Source of the DNA: Lysobacter sp.
GTDB lineage: Bacteria; Pseudomonadota; Gammaproteobacteria; Xanthomonadales; Xanthomonadaceae
Length of the DNA: 64,000 nucleotides
Reading direction: 5' to 3'
NCBI GenBank assembly: GCA_008015835.1
Contig: SSGH01000003.1
Span: forward strand, 1 to 64,000
Below are positions 27,917 to 38,259 of this stretch, in pieces. Position numbers and translations under genes: made by a program. The notes beneath the pieces were generated by a model that saw only the letters and a list, made by a program, of their open reading frames with translations, was not told the origin of the DNA and did not search any database. The stretch's first letter is position 1. Each line of letters starts with the position of its first letter.

Positions 27917-29437
27917 TCAGTCGTCGACGATCAATCGCGCGCGCAGCGCCGCATCGCTCGCCGCCAACGCCTCGCCTTGCGCGGGACGCGCGAGGCATTC
28001 GGCGAGCGCGGGCGGCGGCGGTACGGCGTGGCCTACCAAAGGTTCGACGATCGTTTCGAATTTCGCGGGGTGCGCGGTGGCGACGACGGCCCAAGGGCGC
28101 GTATCGCCGGCGTCGCGAATGCGATGCAGCGCATGCAGACCGCAGGCGGTGTGCGGGCAGGCCACGATGCCGTGCCGCGCGGGCGCATCGGCGATGACCG
28201 CGCGGATCGTCGCATCGTCCACCGACAGCGCGCGCAGCGCGCCGCGCAGTGCGGCGTCGTCGCGATGCCAATGCCGCAGGCGTTCGAAATTGCTGGGGGC
28301 GCCCACATCCATCGCGTTGGCCAGTGTGGCTTTGGTCGCTTCGGGCGCGTAATCGCCGCCGTCGAAATAGCGCGGCAGCACGTCGTTGGCGTTGGTGGCG
28401 AGCACGATTTCGCCGATCGGAAGTCCCATGCGCTTGGCGAGAAACGCGGCCGCGGCGTTGCCCAAATTGCCGGTGGGTACGATCAGATTCAGCGCTTCGC
28501 CGTGCGCGCGGCGGAACGCGGCGGCGGTATGCGCGTAGTACGCGACCTGCGGCAACAATCGGCCGAGGCTGATGCTGTTCGCCGAGGTCAGCGAACGCGC
28601 GCCGCGCAAGTCGGTGTCCGCGAGCGCGGTTTTCGCCATGCGCTGGCAATCGTCGAAGGTGCCGTCGACGCGAAACGTGCGCACGTTGTCGCCCCAGCAT
28701 TCCAAACCGTGCGCCTGACGCGGCGACACGCGGCCGTCGGGGTACAGGATTACGACTTCGAAGCCGGGGCGGCGATGGAAGGCGCCGGCCACCGCCGCGC
28801 CGGTGTCGCCGGAGGTGGCGACGAGAATGGTCGTCGTCGGCGCATCGTCCGCGCGCAATGCGCCCAGCGCTTCGGCAAGAAAACGCGCGGCATAGTCCTT
28901 GAACGCGGCGGTCGGGCCGTGGAAGAGTTCGAGCAGGAAATCGCCGCTAGCAGGCTGTTGAAAAACAGCCTGCTGGCGCAGCCAAGGATGGCTGCGACGA
29001 CGAAGCGAGCGCGTAGGCGCTTGATTCGTCGCGAGCGAGTCAGGACATGCGCCTGACTCGCGACTTGAAAAACGATCAGGAAGATCGTTTTTCAGCAACC
29101 TGCTAGAAGCGTCGTCGCCGTGCGCGCCATCGCTTCGCATCGCGCGCAGCGGCGCGTCGAAATCGTAGGCGCGCGCGCACAGCGCGGGCAGCGCCTCGCG
29201 CAGTCGCGATTCGGCGAAATACGGCGCGAGCACCGCGGCGGCGCTTTCGGCCAGCGTGCCGGCGCCGATGCGCGTTTCGACCGTGCGCGTATCGAGCGTG
29301 GGAATCGTCTCCGGCACGTACAAACCACCGTCGGGCGCGAGCCCGGCGATCAGGGCGTCGTCGATGGCCGTCGGCGGCGTCGCGCCGCGGGTGCTGACGA
29401 AACGAATGATGTCGGTGTGCGGATCGATCGCGTTCAT
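27917..29437 (-). CDS. thrC: Threonine synthase carrying an in-frame mobile-element insertion
   Basis: Threonine synthase converts O-phosphohomoserine to threonine with PLP, the last step of the pathway. The protein starts [18 protein letters not shown] and has the PLP-lysine motif [12 protein letters not shown] with Lys180, then [15 protein letters not shown] and [12 protein letters not shown]. At 506 residues it is clearly longer than the usual ~430-450. The excess is mostly 52 codons between residues about 111 and 164, produced by a 152-bp palindromic element (28951-29102) inserted at CTAG. Removing it restores a natural reading ...[20 protein letters not shown]. The frame is open throughout, so the gene may still make enzyme, but function is uncertain. 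It overlaps thrB by four bases and ends the thrABC operon. Confidence 0.93.
   Translation of the reverse strand: MNAIDPHTDIIRFVSTRGATPPTAIDDALIAGLAPDGGLYVPETIPTLDTRTVETRIGAGTLAESAAAVLAPYFAESRLREALPALCARAYDFDAPLRAMRSDGAHGDDASSRLLKNDLPDRFSSRESGACPDSLATNQAPTRSLRRRSHPWLRQQAVFQQPASGDFLLELFHGPTAAFKDYAARFLAEALGALRADDAPTTTILVATSGDTGAAVAGAFHRRPGFEVVILYPDGRVSPRQAHGLECWGDNVRTFRVDGTFDDCQRMAKTALADTDLRGARSLTSANSISLGRLLPQVAYYAHTAAAFRRAHGEALNLIVPTGNLGNAAAAFLAKRMGLPIGEIVLATNANDVLPRYFDGGDYAPEATKATLANAMDVGAPSNFERLRHWHRDDAALRGALRALSVDDATIRAVIADAPARHGIVACPHTACGLHALHRIRDAGDTRPWAVVATAHPAKFETIVEPLVGHAVPPPPALAECLARPAQGEALAASDAALRARLIVDD
28951..29102. mobile_element. 152-bp MITE-like palindromic element inside thrC
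   Basis: The two ends are imperfect inverted repeats matching at 14 of 16 bases (CAGGCTGTTGAAAAAC at the left, CAGGTTGCTGAAAAAC as the reverse complement of the right). CTAG stands on both sides (28947-28950 and 29103-29106), consistent with a 4-bp target duplication. Inside are perfect hairpins: 28951-28959/28964-28972 (9 bp), 29035-29044/29052-29061 (10 bp) and 29067-29077/29083-29093 (11 bp). There is no transposase gene, so it would need one in trans. Net insertion is 156 bases, a multiple of three, and the thrC frame reads through without a stop. The element family is not identified. Confidence 0.85.
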
Positions 29438-30393
29438 GGCAACACCTCCGCGCGCGGACCGGCCACCGGCGAGACATAGGCGCGCGCGTCGTAACCGGCA
29501 GCGCGAAACGCGGCGCGCATCGCGGGCGCGGCGGCCTCGGCCTGCGCTTTCGAGGCGAACCACGCGAACACGCTGGGCCCGGCCCCGGAAATGCTGGCGC
29601 CGAGCGCGTCGTGCGCGAGCGCGGCGGCCTTCACGTCCCCGAACCCCGGAATCAGCGCCGCGCGTCGCGGTTCCACCAACACATCGGCCAAACCCGCACG
29701 GATCAAATTGAGATCGCCGCGCTGCAGGCCGGTGAGGAACAGCGCCAGATGCGTGCTTTGTTCGACGAACTGCGACAACGGATACGGCTCGGCCAGCGCG
29801 GCGCGCGCGCGACGGGTTTCCAATTCCTGATCGGGATGCGCCACGACGGCATGCAAGCCATCCGGTACCGCGAGCGCGATCATGCGGTCGTGCGTGGCGA
29901 GAGTGACGCCGCCCAGCAGCATCGGCGCGACGTTATCGCCGTGCAGACTGCCGCTGGCGACCGCTTCGCCCTGCAGCGCGAACGGATACAGCGCGTCGCG
30001 CGACAACGGCGTCTCCAACAGCGCATTCGCGGCGACCACCGCAGCGACGCACGAGGCCGCCGAACCGCCGAGACCCGAGCCCAGCGGAATGCCTTTCTCC
30101 AGTTCGACCTCGAACCCGGACGGCAGCGCCAAAGCCTCGCGCAGCGCGATCAAGGCGCGACCGGCGGTGTTGCGCTCGGCCTCCAGCGGCAAGCGATCCG
30201 CGCCGGCTACATCGCCCGCGATCGCGCGAATGCGCACCTCGGGCGTATCGATGCGGCGCACCGTCGCGATATCGCGCGGGCCGTCGATGCTGTGGCCCAA
30301 CAGATCGAAACCGACGCCGATGTTGCCGACGCTGGCGGGCGCGAACGCACGCGCTTGTCGCGCATGCGTTGCGTTCGTGCCTGCAGCGCTCAC
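29434..30393 (-). CDS. thrB: Homoserine kinase
   Basis: A 319-residue GHMP-family kinase that phosphorylates homoserine. The ATP-binding motif is [12 protein letters not shown], and the N-terminal [17 protein letters not shown] and a C-terminal [14 protein letters not shown] are family landmarks. The gene overlaps thrA at its start and thrC at its end by four bases each, so the three are translationally coupled. Confidence 0.95.
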   Translation of the reverse strand: MSAAGTNATHARQARAFAPASVGNIGVGFDLLGHSIDGPRDIATVRRIDTPEVRIRAIAGDVAGADRLPLEAERNTAGRALIALREALALPSGFEVELEKGIPLGSGLGGSAASCVAAVVAANALLETPLSRDALYPFALQGEAVASGSLHGDNVAPMLLGGVTLATHDRMIALAVPDGLHAVVAHPDQELETRRARAALAEPYPLSQFVEQSTHLALFLTGLQRGDLNLIRAGLADVLVEPRRAALIPGFGDVKAAALAHDALGASISGAGPSVFAWFASKAQAEAAAPAMRAAFRAAGYDARAYVSPVAGPRAEVLP

Positions 30394-32969
30394 GTCTGCG
30401 CCCCGGACACGCGCGCGCCCAGCGTGTGCGCGATCGCCAGAATGTCGCCGAACACGCCGGCGGCGGTGACGTCGGCGCCTGCGCCGGGGCCCTGCACGAC
30501 GAGCGGATTGGCCGCATAACGACGCGTACGGAACTGGATCAGATTGTCGGTGAGCCGGCTGTACAGACTCGCGTGCCCGGGTTCGGGCATCGCCAAGCCC
30601 ACGCGCGCGCGCAGCGCATCGCCGCTGTTATCGAGTTGCGCGAGATAGCGCAGGCTGCGGCCTTGCGCGCGCGCGGCGTCGAGCCGCGCCTGCATCGGCG
30701 CGTCCATTTCGGACATGCGCGTCAGGAAGTCCTCGCGCGACAGCGCGCGCAGCGATTCGGGCACGAGGCTTTCGATCTCCACGTCGTCGAGCGACACCGT
30801 CGCGCCGGCTTCGCGCGCCAGGATCACCAGTTTGCGCGCCACATCGGTGCCGCTGAGGTCGTCGCGCGGGTCGGGTTCGGTGTAGCCCAGCGCTTTCGCT
30901 TCGGCGACCAATTCGGAGAACGGCCGGCTGCCGTCGTAGCGATTGAACAACCACGCCAGCGTGCCCGAGAGCACGCCTTCCACGCCGGTCAACGCATCGC
31001 CGGTGTCGAGCAGCGAGCGCAGCGTTTGGATCACCGGCAAGCCGGCGCCGACGGTGGCTTCGTAGCGGAACAGGCCGCCCTGCTTTTCGGCGTCGCGAAT
31101 CGCGCGATAACGCGCCCAATCGCCGCTGCCGGCGTGTTTGCTGGGCGTGACCACGTGGATGCCCATCGACAGCCACTCGGGATAGCGTGCGGCGACGGCG
31201 TCGCTGCCGCTGCAGTCGACGATCAAGGCGTGCGGCAAATGCTCGGCGCGCACGTGCGCGGCGAAGGCGTCGAGATCGAGCGGCGATGCATCGTCCGCGG
31301 CGAGCGCGGCGATGGCCTGCGTCGGGTCCAGATGCGACACATCCAGACGCATACGCTTGCTGCCGGCGACCGCGCGCAGCCGCAGATCCAGACGATGCGC
31401 GATGCGCGGGTCGTCGGCGAAGCGCGGCAGCGCGTCGGCCAATTGGGCCAACAATGCGCGACCGACGTTGCCCGGGCCGATCAATCCGACCGACAGCGTG
31501 GCCGGCGACAGCCAAAACGCGCTGTGCGCCGCGCGCAAACCGCGCACCGCGTCTTCGGCGGCGATCGCGACCGAGATATTGCGTTCGCTCGCGCCCTGCG
31601 CGATCGCGCGGATGTTCACCCGCGCGCGCGCCAAGCCGTCGAACAAGCGCGCCGACACGCCGGGCGTGCCGACCATGCCGTCGCCCACCGCCGCGAGCAC
31701 GGCGATGCCGTCGGTGACGGCGACGCCTTCCACTTGGCCGTCGGCGATGGCGTCGTCGAACGCCGCCAGCACCGCGACGCGGCCGCGTTCGGCGTGCGCG
31801 GCGGGCACCACGCAGCAGATCGAATGTTCGCTGGAGCCCTGCGAAATCATCGTGACCGAGACGCCCGCTTCGCGCAGCGCGGCGAACATACGCTCGGCGG
31901 TGCCGGGCACGCCGATCAGGCCCGCGCCGCTCAATTCGAGCACGGCCATCTCGCCCACCAGCGTCAGGCCTTTCACCGGCGAGGCGGTGTCGTCGGCGCG
32001 CGCTTGCCCGGAAATGACGGTGCCCGGCGCGGCGGGGTTGCGCGAGTTGCGGATCAAAATCGGCAAACCGGCCTGCATCGCCGGAGCCATGGTTTGCGGG
32101 TGCAGCACTTTCGCGCCGAAATACGCCAGCTCGCAGGCTTCGGCGTACGACATCGACGGCAGACACACCGCATCGGGCACCAGGCGCGGATCGGCGCTCA
32201 GCACGCCGTCGACGTCGGTCCAGATGGTCAGTTCGCAGGCGTCGAACAGCACCGCGAAGATCGCGCCGGAATAATCGCTGCCGTTGCGGCCGAGCGTGGT
32301 CGGTCGATCCTTCGCATCGCGCGCGACGAAGCCGGTGACGACCGCGTCGCGCTGCGGATGCGCCGCACGCCACTGCGCGAAACGTTCGCGGCTGCGCGGC
32401 CAATCCACCGCGACGCCGAGTTCGCCCGCATGGACGACCAGCACATCGCGCGCATCGAGCCGACCCCAGTCCGCCGCTTCGCCGCCGAGCGCGGCCTGCA
32501 GCAGCATCGACGACCACACTTCGCCCAGGCCTTGAATCTCGGCGAGCGACTGCGCGGCCTCGCGCGCACGCACGTCGGGCGATTCGTCGGCGATGCGGGC
32601 GAGCTTCGCGGCCAGGGCGGAGAACTCGGTGTCCAGGCGCGCGATCAAGGCGTGCTGCGGATCGCGATCCAGCGTATAGGCGGTGGCGAGATGGCGGTCG
32701 CGCAGTCGCGACCAGGCATCCTGCCAATCTTCATCGGCCGAGGCGATGCGCGCCAGTTCGGTCAACGCGTCGGTGACGCCCTGCATCGCGGAGACCACGA
32801 CCGCGCGCGGGCCGGGCGCATCGCGCAGCAGGGCGGCGACGTGGCGGTAGCGGTCGGCGTCGGCGACGCTGCTGCCGCCGAATTTATGCGCGCGATAGCG
32901 CGATGCGCTGGCGGACGCGCTCGGATCGGCGGCGGCGTGGGGGTGAGGCGGAACAGCGGGCGAATCCAT
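30390..32969 (-). CDS. thrA: Bifunctional aspartokinase/homoserine dehydrogenase
   Basis: An 859-residue fusion that catalyses the first and third steps from aspartate to homoserine. The kinase domain begins [18 protein letters not shown] after a 25-residue Ala/Ser/Pro tail; two ACT regulatory domains lie around residues 310-460 (for example [20 protein letters not shown]), giving probable feedback inhibition by threonine; the dehydrogenase domain starts [22 protein letters not shown] lies eight bases before the ATG and sits in a hairpin that may control translation. It is first of thrABC and follows a Thr-rich leader ORF. Confidence 0.96.
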   Translation of the reverse strand: MDSPAVPPHPHAAADPSASASASRYRAHKFGGSSVADADRYRHVAALLRDAPGPRAVVVSAMQGVTDALTELARIASADEDWQDAWSRLRDRHLATAYTLDRDPQHALIARLDTEFSALAAKLARIADESPDVRAREAAQSLAEIQGLGEVWSSMLLQAALGGEAADWGRLDARDVLVVHAGELGVAVDWPRSRERFAQWRAAHPQRDAVVTGFVARDAKDRPTTLGRNGSDYSGAIFAVLFDACELTIWTDVDGVLSADPRLVPDAVCLPSMSYAEACELAYFGAKVLHPQTMAPAMQAGLPILIRNSRNPAAPGTVISGQARADDTASPVKGLTLVGEMAVLELSGAGLIGVPGTAERMFAALREAGVSVTMISQGSSEHSICCVVPAAHAERGRVAVLAAFDDAIADGQVEGVAVTDGIAVLAAVGDGMVGTPGVSARLFDGLARARVNIRAIAQGASERNISVAIAAEDAVRGLRAAHSAFWLSPATLSVGLIGPGNVGRALLAQLADALPRFADDPRIAHRLDLRLRAVAGSKRMRLDVSHLDPTQAIAALAADDASPLDLDAFAAHVRAEHLPHALIVDCSGSDAVAARYPEWLSMGIHVVTPSKHAGSGDWARYRAIRDAEKQGGLFRYEATVGAGLPVIQTLRSLLDTGDALTGVEGVLSGTLAWLFNRYDGSRPFSELVAEAKALGYTEPDPRDDLSGTDVARKLVILAREAGATVSLDDVEIESLVPESLRALSREDFLTRMSEMDAPMQARLDAARAQGRSLRYLAQLDNSGDALRARVGLAMPEPGHASLYSRLTDNLIQFRTRRYAANPLVVQGPGAGADVTAAGVFGDILAIAHTLGARVSGAQT

Positions 32970-32975
32970 CGGGGA

Positions 32976-33046
32976 GGCTCCAAAAGTGGGGAGCCCCGCA
33001 GGCTTCGGTTCGCGGGAAGCCCCGCGACCCTCGAAGGGTGCGGGGC
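32976..33046 (-). promoter_or_regulatory. Candidate thr attenuator / Shine-Dalgarno sequestering switch
   Basis: On the minus strand a GCCCCGC arm (33046-33040) can pair with either of two GCGGGGC copies (33025-33019 or 32999-32993). The first pairing, extended by an ACCCT/AGGGT inner stem, makes a strong local hairpin. The second copy overlaps a GGCTCC/GGAGCC hairpin (32995-32990 with 32981-32976) that buries the thrA ribosome site. The pairings exclude each other, as in leader-peptide attenuators. No U tract follows, so control may act on translation rather than termination. This mechanism is inferred. Confidence 0.5.
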
Positions 33047-33059
33047 GGACGTCGAAGGG

Positions 33060-33242
33060 TCAAACCGTTTCGCTGTCGCAGCCCGCACCGTGGCGAGTCC
33101 CGGTACCGGTCGTCGTCGTGCGGGCGGTCGTCGTGCATGCCGTCGGAACGCATGCGTTCGAAGCGCGTTTTGTCGCCGACGCGGCCGCATCGCCGCGCGG
33201 GGCGCGGAAGCGGTCGATGTCGGCGGCGAAGAAGCGGGGCAT
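33060..33242 (-). CDS. thrL: Threonine-rich leader peptide of the thr operon
   Basis: A short frame ends 90 bases before thrA and contains the Thr-codon run CTTTARTTTTGTGT, nine threonines within about 15 residues, the signature of a thr-operon attenuator peptide. From the ATG at 33242 it would have 60 residues (MPRFFAADIDRFRAPRGD...), longer than the usual 20-30, so translation may start at an internal codon. A sigma70-like promoter lies just upstream, which would place the ATG close to the 5' end of the mRNA. The run is followed by GTRHGAGCDSETV and a stop, then by mutually exclusive hairpins. Confidence 0.6.
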   Translation of the reverse strand: MPRFFAADIDRFRAPRGDAAASATKRASNACVPTACTTTARTTTTGTGTRHGAGCDSETV

Positions 33243-33249
33243 GGGACAG

Positions 33250-33278
33250 GTGTAAACGATCGGAAGGCGGGGCGTCAA
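33250..33278 (-). promoter_or_regulatory. Candidate sigma70 promoter of the thr operon
   Basis: On the minus strand TTGACG (33278-33273) and TTACAC (33255-33250) are separated by exactly 17 bases, a good match to sigma70 -35/-10 boxes directly upstream of the Thr-rich leader frame. Confidence 0.5.
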
Positions 33279-33334
33279 ATGGTTTGTGGGACGGATAGGC
33301 GGAACGGATGGGCGTCGGGCTGAAGAACGCTCCC

Positions 33335-33444
33335 GTAGAGCGGAGCGCAGCTCCGCCGAATCACCCATGTAGAGCGGAGCGAAGCTCCGCTGAAAACGGA
33401 TTCGGGGCGATTGAGATGTTTAGCGGAGCTGCGCTCCGCTCTAC
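33335..33444. repeat. Cluster of three REP-like palindromes
   Basis: Two direct copies (GTAGAGCGGAGCGCAGCTCC at 33335 and GTAGAGCGGAGCGAAGCTCC at 33369) and one inverted copy ending in CTCTAC at 33444 lie between leuB and the thr leader. Each has a GTAG-type head and an internal AGCGGAGC/GCTCCGCT stem, like the REP elements mobilised by RAYT proteins in xanthomonads. No RAYT gene is in the window. Confidence 0.75.
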
Positions 33445-33472
33445 GGTTCGTTGCCCGGGAGGTTCGGGGACA

Positions 33473-34567
33473 TCAATCGCGCAGCACGACCGCCGCGCAA
33501 TCCACTTCGAGCTGCGCGATCACCGCGGCGGCCATCGCGGCGGTGCCGAGCGTGCGCCCCGACGGCCCGATGCAGGCGGCCAAATCGGCGGTCAACGCGC
33601 CTTGGTCGATGGCGTGGGCCACCGCTTTCTCGACGCAGCGCGCCTCGTCCTCCAGGGCCAACGAATACCGCAACAGCATCGCAGCGCTTAGGATCGCGCC
33701 GATCGGGTTGGCGATGCCGCGCCCGGCGATGTCCGGTGCGGAGCCGTGGATCGGCTCGTACACCCCCATCTTGCCGTCGCCGAGCGAGGCCGACGGCAGC
33801 AGGCCCATCGAACCGGCCAGCATCGACGCTTCGTCGGTGAGGATGTCGCCGAACATGTTTTCGGTGACGATCACGTCGTACTCGCGCGGCCGGGCGATCA
33901 GATGCATCGCCATGCTGTCGACGAGCTGATGCTCCAACCGCACATCGGGAAATTCGTCGCGGGCCACACGGGTCGCGACTTCGCGCCACAGCCGCGAGGT
34001 TTCCAGTACGTTCGCCTTGTCCACCGACACCACGTACTTGCGACGCCCGCGGGCGAGCGCGCAGGCGCGGCGCACGGTGCGTTCGATCTCTTCGACGCTG
34101 TATTCGCACAGGTCGCTGGCGGCGTCGGCGCTGCGCGTTTTCGCGCCGAAATACACGCCGCCGGTGAGCTCGCGCACGACGATCAGATCCACGCCGGTCA
34201 GCAGATGCGATTTGATCGGCGACGCGGTCAGCGTCATCGGATGCGTGCGCACCGGGCGCAGATTCGCGTACAGGCCTAACTCTTTGCGCAGACGCAGCAG
34301 CCCTTGTTCCGGACGCACCGTGCCGGTGCCCCATTTCGGCCCGCCCACCGCGCCCAGCAGCACCGCATCGGCGCTGCGGCAGGCCTCGAGCGTGGCGTCG
34401 GACAGCGGCGCGCCTTCGGCGTCGATCGCGGCGCCGCCGATCAGGCGAGTCTCGAAGCGAAAGCTGTGGCCATAACGGCGGCCGACGGCGGCCAGCACGT
34501 CGGTGGCGGCGGCGGCGACTTCGGGGCCGATGCCGTCGCCGGGTAGAACGACGATGTCAGCGCGCAT
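33473..34567 (-). CDS. leuB: 3-isopropylmalate dehydrogenase
   Basis: A 364-residue NAD-dependent beta-decarboxylating dehydrogenase of leucine synthesis. It starts [20 protein letters not shown], carries the substrate loop with [20 protein letters not shown], the catalytic YFGAKTRSA region and the NAD/Mg site [20 protein letters not shown]. It overlaps leuD by eleven bases and is last in the ilv-leu block. Confidence 0.96.
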   Translation of the reverse strand: MRADIVVLPGDGIGPEVAAAATDVLAAVGRRYGHSFRFETRLIGGAAIDAEGAPLSDATLEACRSADAVLLGAVGGPKWGTGTVRPEQGLLRLRKELGLYANLRPVRTHPMTLTASPIKSHLLTGVDLIVVRELTGGVYFGAKTRSADAASDLCEYSVEEIERTVRRACALARGRRKYVVSVDKANVLETSRLWREVATRVARDEFPDVRLEHQLVDSMAMHLIARPREYDVIVTENMFGDILTDEASMLAGSMGLLPSASLGDGKMGVYEPIHGSAPDIAGRGIANPIGAILSAAMLLRYSLALEDEARCVEKAVAHAIDQGALTADLAACIGPSGRTLGTAAMAAAVIAQLEVDCAAVVLRD

Positions 34568-35162
34568 GCGCGGTCTCCTCGTAACGTTGGATATGCGGGG
34601 TTTGTTTGAGCAGGTAGCCGAGCTGATCGACGCCTTCGAGCAAACAGGTGCGCGCGAACGCGTCGATCGGGAAGGCGAAGCGGCGGCCGTCGGGCAAGGT
34701 CACGGCGCTGGCGGCGATGTCGATCTCCAGTTCCAGCCCGGGCGAGGCCAGCAGCTCGTCCACCACCGCGGCATCGAGCACCACCGGCAGCAATCCGTTC
34801 TTCAGCGCGTTGCTGCGGAAGATGTCGGCGATCTCGGCGCTGATCACCGCGCGTAGGCCGAAGTCGAGCAAGGCCCACGGCGCGTGTTCGCGCGAGGAGC
34901 CGCAGCCGAAATTGCGCCCGGCGACCAGAATCTGAGCGCCTTGCGCCTCGGGTGCGTTCAACGCGAACGCGGGATCGGGGCTGCCGTCTTCGCGGTAGCG
35001 CCAATCGTTGAATGCGTGCTTGCCGAGGCCTTCGCGCGTGGTGGTGGTGAGAAAGCGCGCCGGAATGATCCGGTCGGTGTCGATATTGCGTTCGGGCAGG
35101 CACACGGTGCGCGAACGGACGTGCGTCCGAGAATTGTCGGTGCGAGAAGCGTCGGCGCTCAT
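34557..35162 (-). CDS. leuD: 3-isopropylmalate dehydratase small subunit
   Basis: A 201-residue swivel subunit that completes the LeuCD isomerase. Landmarks are [13 protein letters not shown] near the N-terminus and [20 protein letters not shown]. Start at 35162 overlaps leuC by four bases (ATGA). The first ~20 residues ([16 protein letters not shown]) are a non-conserved tail. Confidence 0.96.
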   Translation of the reverse strand: MSADASRTDNSRTHVRSRTVCLPERNIDTDRIIPARFLTTTTREGLGKHAFNDWRYREDGSPDPAFALNAPEAQGAQILVAGRNFGCGSSREHAPWALLDFGLRAVISAEIADIFRSNALKNGLLPVVLDAAVVDELLASPGLELEIDIAASAVTLPDGRRFAFPIDAFARTCLLEGVDQLGYLLKQTPHIQRYEETAHAR

Positions 35163-36601
35163 GCGGCGTTCTCCTGCAGAACATCGCGCGGGTCGACCAC
35201 GCAGCCGGCCACCGCGCAGGCGGCGGCGGTGTAGGGCGAGGCCAGCACCGTGCGCGCGTCGCGCCCTTGGCGGCCTTCGAAATTGCGATTGCTGGTGGAC
35301 ACCGCCAATTGCCCGGGCGCGACCAGATCGCCGTTCATCGCGATGCACATCGAACAGCCGGGTTCGCGCCACTCCGCGCCCGCGGCCTGCACGATGCGAT
35401 CGATCCCCTCGGCCTCGGCTTCGCGCTGCACGCGCACCGAGCCCGGCACCACCAGCATGCGCACGCGCGGATGCACGCGACGGTCGAGCAGCACCTCCGC
35501 GACTTGGCGCAGATCGCTCAAGCGGCCGTTGGTGCAACTGCCGACGAAGACCACATCCACCGGTTGCCCCAGCAGCGATTTGCCGCCGACGAAGCGCATG
35601 TAGTCCAAGGCGCGCTGCGCGTCGGCGTCGTTCGCGCTCGGCACCTGCGCGTCGATCGCGGTGGTTTGGCCCGGATGCGTGCCCCAGGTGACGGTGGGCG
35701 CGATCCGACGCGCGTCGATCGTCACCGTGCGGTCGAAGCGCGCACCGTCGTCGCTGCGCAGTTCGCGCCACTGCGCCACCGCCGCTTTCCATGCGGCGCC
35801 CTTCGGCGCGCGCGGCGTATCGGCCAGCCACGCGAAGGTGGTGTCGTCGGGCGCGATCAAGCCCGCGCGCGCGCCGGCTTCGATCGACATATTGCACACG
35901 GTCATCCGCTCTTCCATCGACAGCGCGCGAACGGTCGAGCCGCGATATTCGATGACGTGACCGGTGCCGCCGTCCACGCCGATCGCGCCGATCACGTGCA
36001 GGATCAGATCCTTCGCGGTGACGCCCGGGCCGAGCTCGCCTTCGATCTCGATCGCCATCGTTTTCGGCTTGCGCTGCAGCAGGCATTGCGTCGCCAGCAC
36101 GTGGCCGACTTCGCTGGTGCCGATGCCGAACGCCAGCGCGCCGAACGCGCCGTGCGTGGCGGTGTGGCTATCGCCGCAGACGATGGTGCTGCCCGGCAGG
36201 GTCAAGCCGAGTTCCGGACCGATGACGTGAACGATGCCGCGATAATCGCTGCCGAAATCGAACAGCTCCACGCCCTCGCGCGCGCAATTCGCGCGCAGCG
36301 TGTCGACCTGCGTCTTGGCGTCGGCGGTGTAGTAGCTCAACGCGCCGTTCGCGTCGGGCCGCGTGGTCGGGGTGGAGTGATCGAGCGTGCCCTTGGTGCG
36401 ATCCGGACGACGCACCTTCAGCCCGCGCGCGGCGAGTTCGGCGAAGGCCTGCGGCGAGGTCACTTCGTGGATCAGGTGCAGATCGATGTAGAGCACCGCG
36501 GGCGCTTCGGCGGTCTCGGGAACGACCACGTGCGCGTCCCATAATTTGTCGAACAACGTTCGCGGTGCAGGCGATGAATCGAAGGGTGGTGCGGAGGTCA
36601 T
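35159..36601 (-). CDS. leuC: 3-isopropylmalate dehydratase large subunit
   Basis: A 480-residue aconitase-family subunit that isomerises 2- to 3-isopropylmalate. It begins [13 protein letters not shown], has [20 protein letters not shown] and binds a 4Fe-4S cluster through Cys residues of VGSCTNGR and [13 protein letters not shown] sits just before the ATG at 36601. It couples to leuD by an ATGA overlap. Confidence 0.97.
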   Translation of the reverse strand: MTSAPPFDSSPAPRTLFDKLWDAHVVVPETAEAPAVLYIDLHLIHEVTSPQAFAELAARGLKVRRPDRTKGTLDHSTPTTRPDANGALSYYTADAKTQVDTLRANCAREGVELFDFGSDYRGIVHVIGPELGLTLPGSTIVCGDSHTATHGAFGALAFGIGTSEVGHVLATQCLLQRKPKTMAIEIEGELGPGVTAKDLILHVIGAIGVDGGTGHVIEYRGSTVRALSMEERMTVCNMSIEAGARAGLIAPDDTTFAWLADTPRAPKGAAWKAAVAQWRELRSDDGARFDRTVTIDARRIAPTVTWGTHPGQTTAIDAQVPSANDADAQRALDYMRFVGGKSLLGQPVDVVFVGSCTNGRLSDLRQVAEVLLDRRVHPRVRMLVVPGSVRVQREAEAEGIDRIVQAAGAEWREPGCSMCIAMNGDLVAPGQLAVSTSNRNFEGRQGRDARTVLASPYTAAACAVAGCVVDPRDVLQENAA

Positions 36602-36654
36602 GCGGCGGCTCGTCGGAAACGGAAAGGGAAGATGAAAAGAAACCAGAGAGAGGG

Positions 36655-38259
36655 TTACGCGACCGCGACGAGCGCCTCGGCGATGCGCGGCGAGGCGTCG
36701 GAATCGCTCGTCGCGTGCGCGCGATGGCGCAGCGTGCGATTGGCGACGTCGAGCCAGGCCAGCGCGCTGGCTTCGAGGATGTCGGTGCTGGTGCCGGAGC
36801 CGGTGATTTCCTCGCCGTCGATGCGCGCGGTCAAACTGGCTTGGCCCTGCGCGTCTTCGCCGGTGGTCACGCTGGAGACTTGATAGCTCTCCAACTCGAA
36901 ACGAATGTCGGTCGCGCGCGACAGCGCCGCGAACAGCGCATGCACCGGGCCGTCGCCGGTCGCCGCTTCGGTCACGCGCGCGCCGTCGGGCCCCAGCACT
37001 TCGACGCTGGCGGTCGGCAGCACGCCGGCGCCGATGCCGGTGCCGACCTGCAGCCGCTGCAGCCGCCAGCCGCCGATCGCCGCGCTCTGCGCGCCGCTCT
37101 CCAGCCCCAACGCCAAGGCTTCCAGATCGGCGTCGAAGACTTCGCGCTTTTTCTCGGTCAGCGCTTTGAAGCGACCGAACACTTGATTCAACTGCGCCTC
37201 GTCCAGCGCGAAGCCGAGCGCGCGCAGGCGATCGCCCAGCGCCGCGCGGCCGCTGTGACGGCCCATCACCATCTGCGAACTGGCCCAGCCGACCGATTCC
37301 GGCCGCAGGATTTCGTAGGTGCCGCGATGCTTCAGCATGCCGTGCTGATGGATGCCCGACTCGTGCGCGAACGCATTCGCGCCGACGATCGCTTTGTTGC
37401 GCTGCACGTTCATGCCGGTGATGCGGGTCAGCAGGCGCGAGGTCGGCACCAAGCGCCGGGTGTCGATGCCGGTGTCGGCGTCGAAATACGCTTGGCGCAC
37501 GTTCAAGGCCATCACCAGCTCTTCCAGCGCGCAATTACCGGCACGCTCGCCGATGCCGTTGATGGTGCATTCGACTTGACGCGCGCCGCCTTCGATCGCC
37601 GCCAGACTGTTCGCCACCGCGAGGCCGAGGTCGTCGTGGCAGTGCGCGCTGAAGATCGCGCGTTCCGCGCCGCGCACGTTCGCGCGCAGATATTCGAACA
37701 GCGCTTTGATTTCGGCGGGCGTGGTGTAGCCGACGGTGTCGGGGATGTTCAGCGTGCGCGCGCCCGCGTCCAGCGCGACCGAGCAGATTTCGGCCAGAAA
37801 CTCCGGCTCGGTGCGCAGCGCGTCTTCGGCGGAGAACTCCACGTCCTCGACGTAACCGCGCGCCAAGCGCACGGCCTCGGCGGCGCGATCGATCACTTGC
37901 GCCTTGCTCAGGCTCAGCTTGTGTTCGCGATGCAGCGGGCTGGTGGAAATGAACACGTGGATGCGCGGTTTCTCGGCGCTTTCGAGCGCGCGCGCGCAGG
38001 CTTCGATGTCGCCGCTGTGGCAGCGCGCGAGGGTCGCGAGCGTCGCGCCGCGCACGTCGCGCGCGATCGCGGCGCAGGCGCCGAGATCGGTGTCGGAGCT
38101 GGCCGGGAAGCCGGTTTCGATGATGTCCACGCCGAGTTCGGCCAGCGCGTGCGCGAAGCGGAGTTTCTGCTTCGGCGTCATGCTGCAGCCGGGCGATTGC
38201 TCGCCGTCGCGCAGCGAGGTGTCGAAAATGGCGATGCGGGCGTTCGATGCGGTGGACAT
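36655..38259 (-). CDS. leuA: 2-isopropylmalate synthase
   Basis: The first committed enzyme of leucine synthesis, condensing acetyl-CoA with 2-oxoisovalerate. The 534-residue protein has [16 protein letters not shown], the metal HxH in [12 protein letters not shown] and a C-terminal LeuA regulatory domain after residue about 390, the site of leucine feedback. Two ATGs are possible, at 38268 and 38259; GGAGG stands ten bases before the second and only one base before the first, so 38259 is chosen. The TGA of ilvA overlaps that ATG by one base. Confidence 0.96.
   Translation of the reverse strand: MSTASNARIAIFDTSLRDGEQSPGCSMTPKQKLRFAHALAELGVDIIETGFPASSDTDLGACAAIARDVRGATLATLARCHSGDIEACARALESAEKPRIHVFISTSPLHREHKLSLSKAQVIDRAAEAVRLARGYVEDVEFSAEDALRTEPEFLAEICSVALDAGARTLNIPDTVGYTTPAEIKALFEYLRANVRGAERAIFSAHCHDDLGLAVANSLAAIEGGARQVECTINGIGERAGNCALEELVMALNVRQAYFDADTGIDTRRLVPTSRLLTRITGMNVQRNKAIVGANAFAHESGIHQHGMLKHRGTYEILRPESVGWASSQMVMGRHSGRAALGDRLRALGFALDEAQLNQVFGRFKALTEKKREVFDADLEALALGLESGAQSAAIGGWRLQRLQVGTGIGAGVLPTASVEVLGPDGARVTEAATGDGPVHALFAALSRATDIRFELESYQVSSVTTGEDAQGQASLTARIDGEEITGSGTSTDILEASALAWLDVANRTLRHRAHATSDSDASPRIAEALVAVA

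Noticed and set aside
30369-33323. A 984-residue plus-strand frame across thrA
   Set aside because: It is antisense to thrA, lacks domain motifs and has an Arg/Gly/Ala-skewed composition typical of GC-driven shadows.
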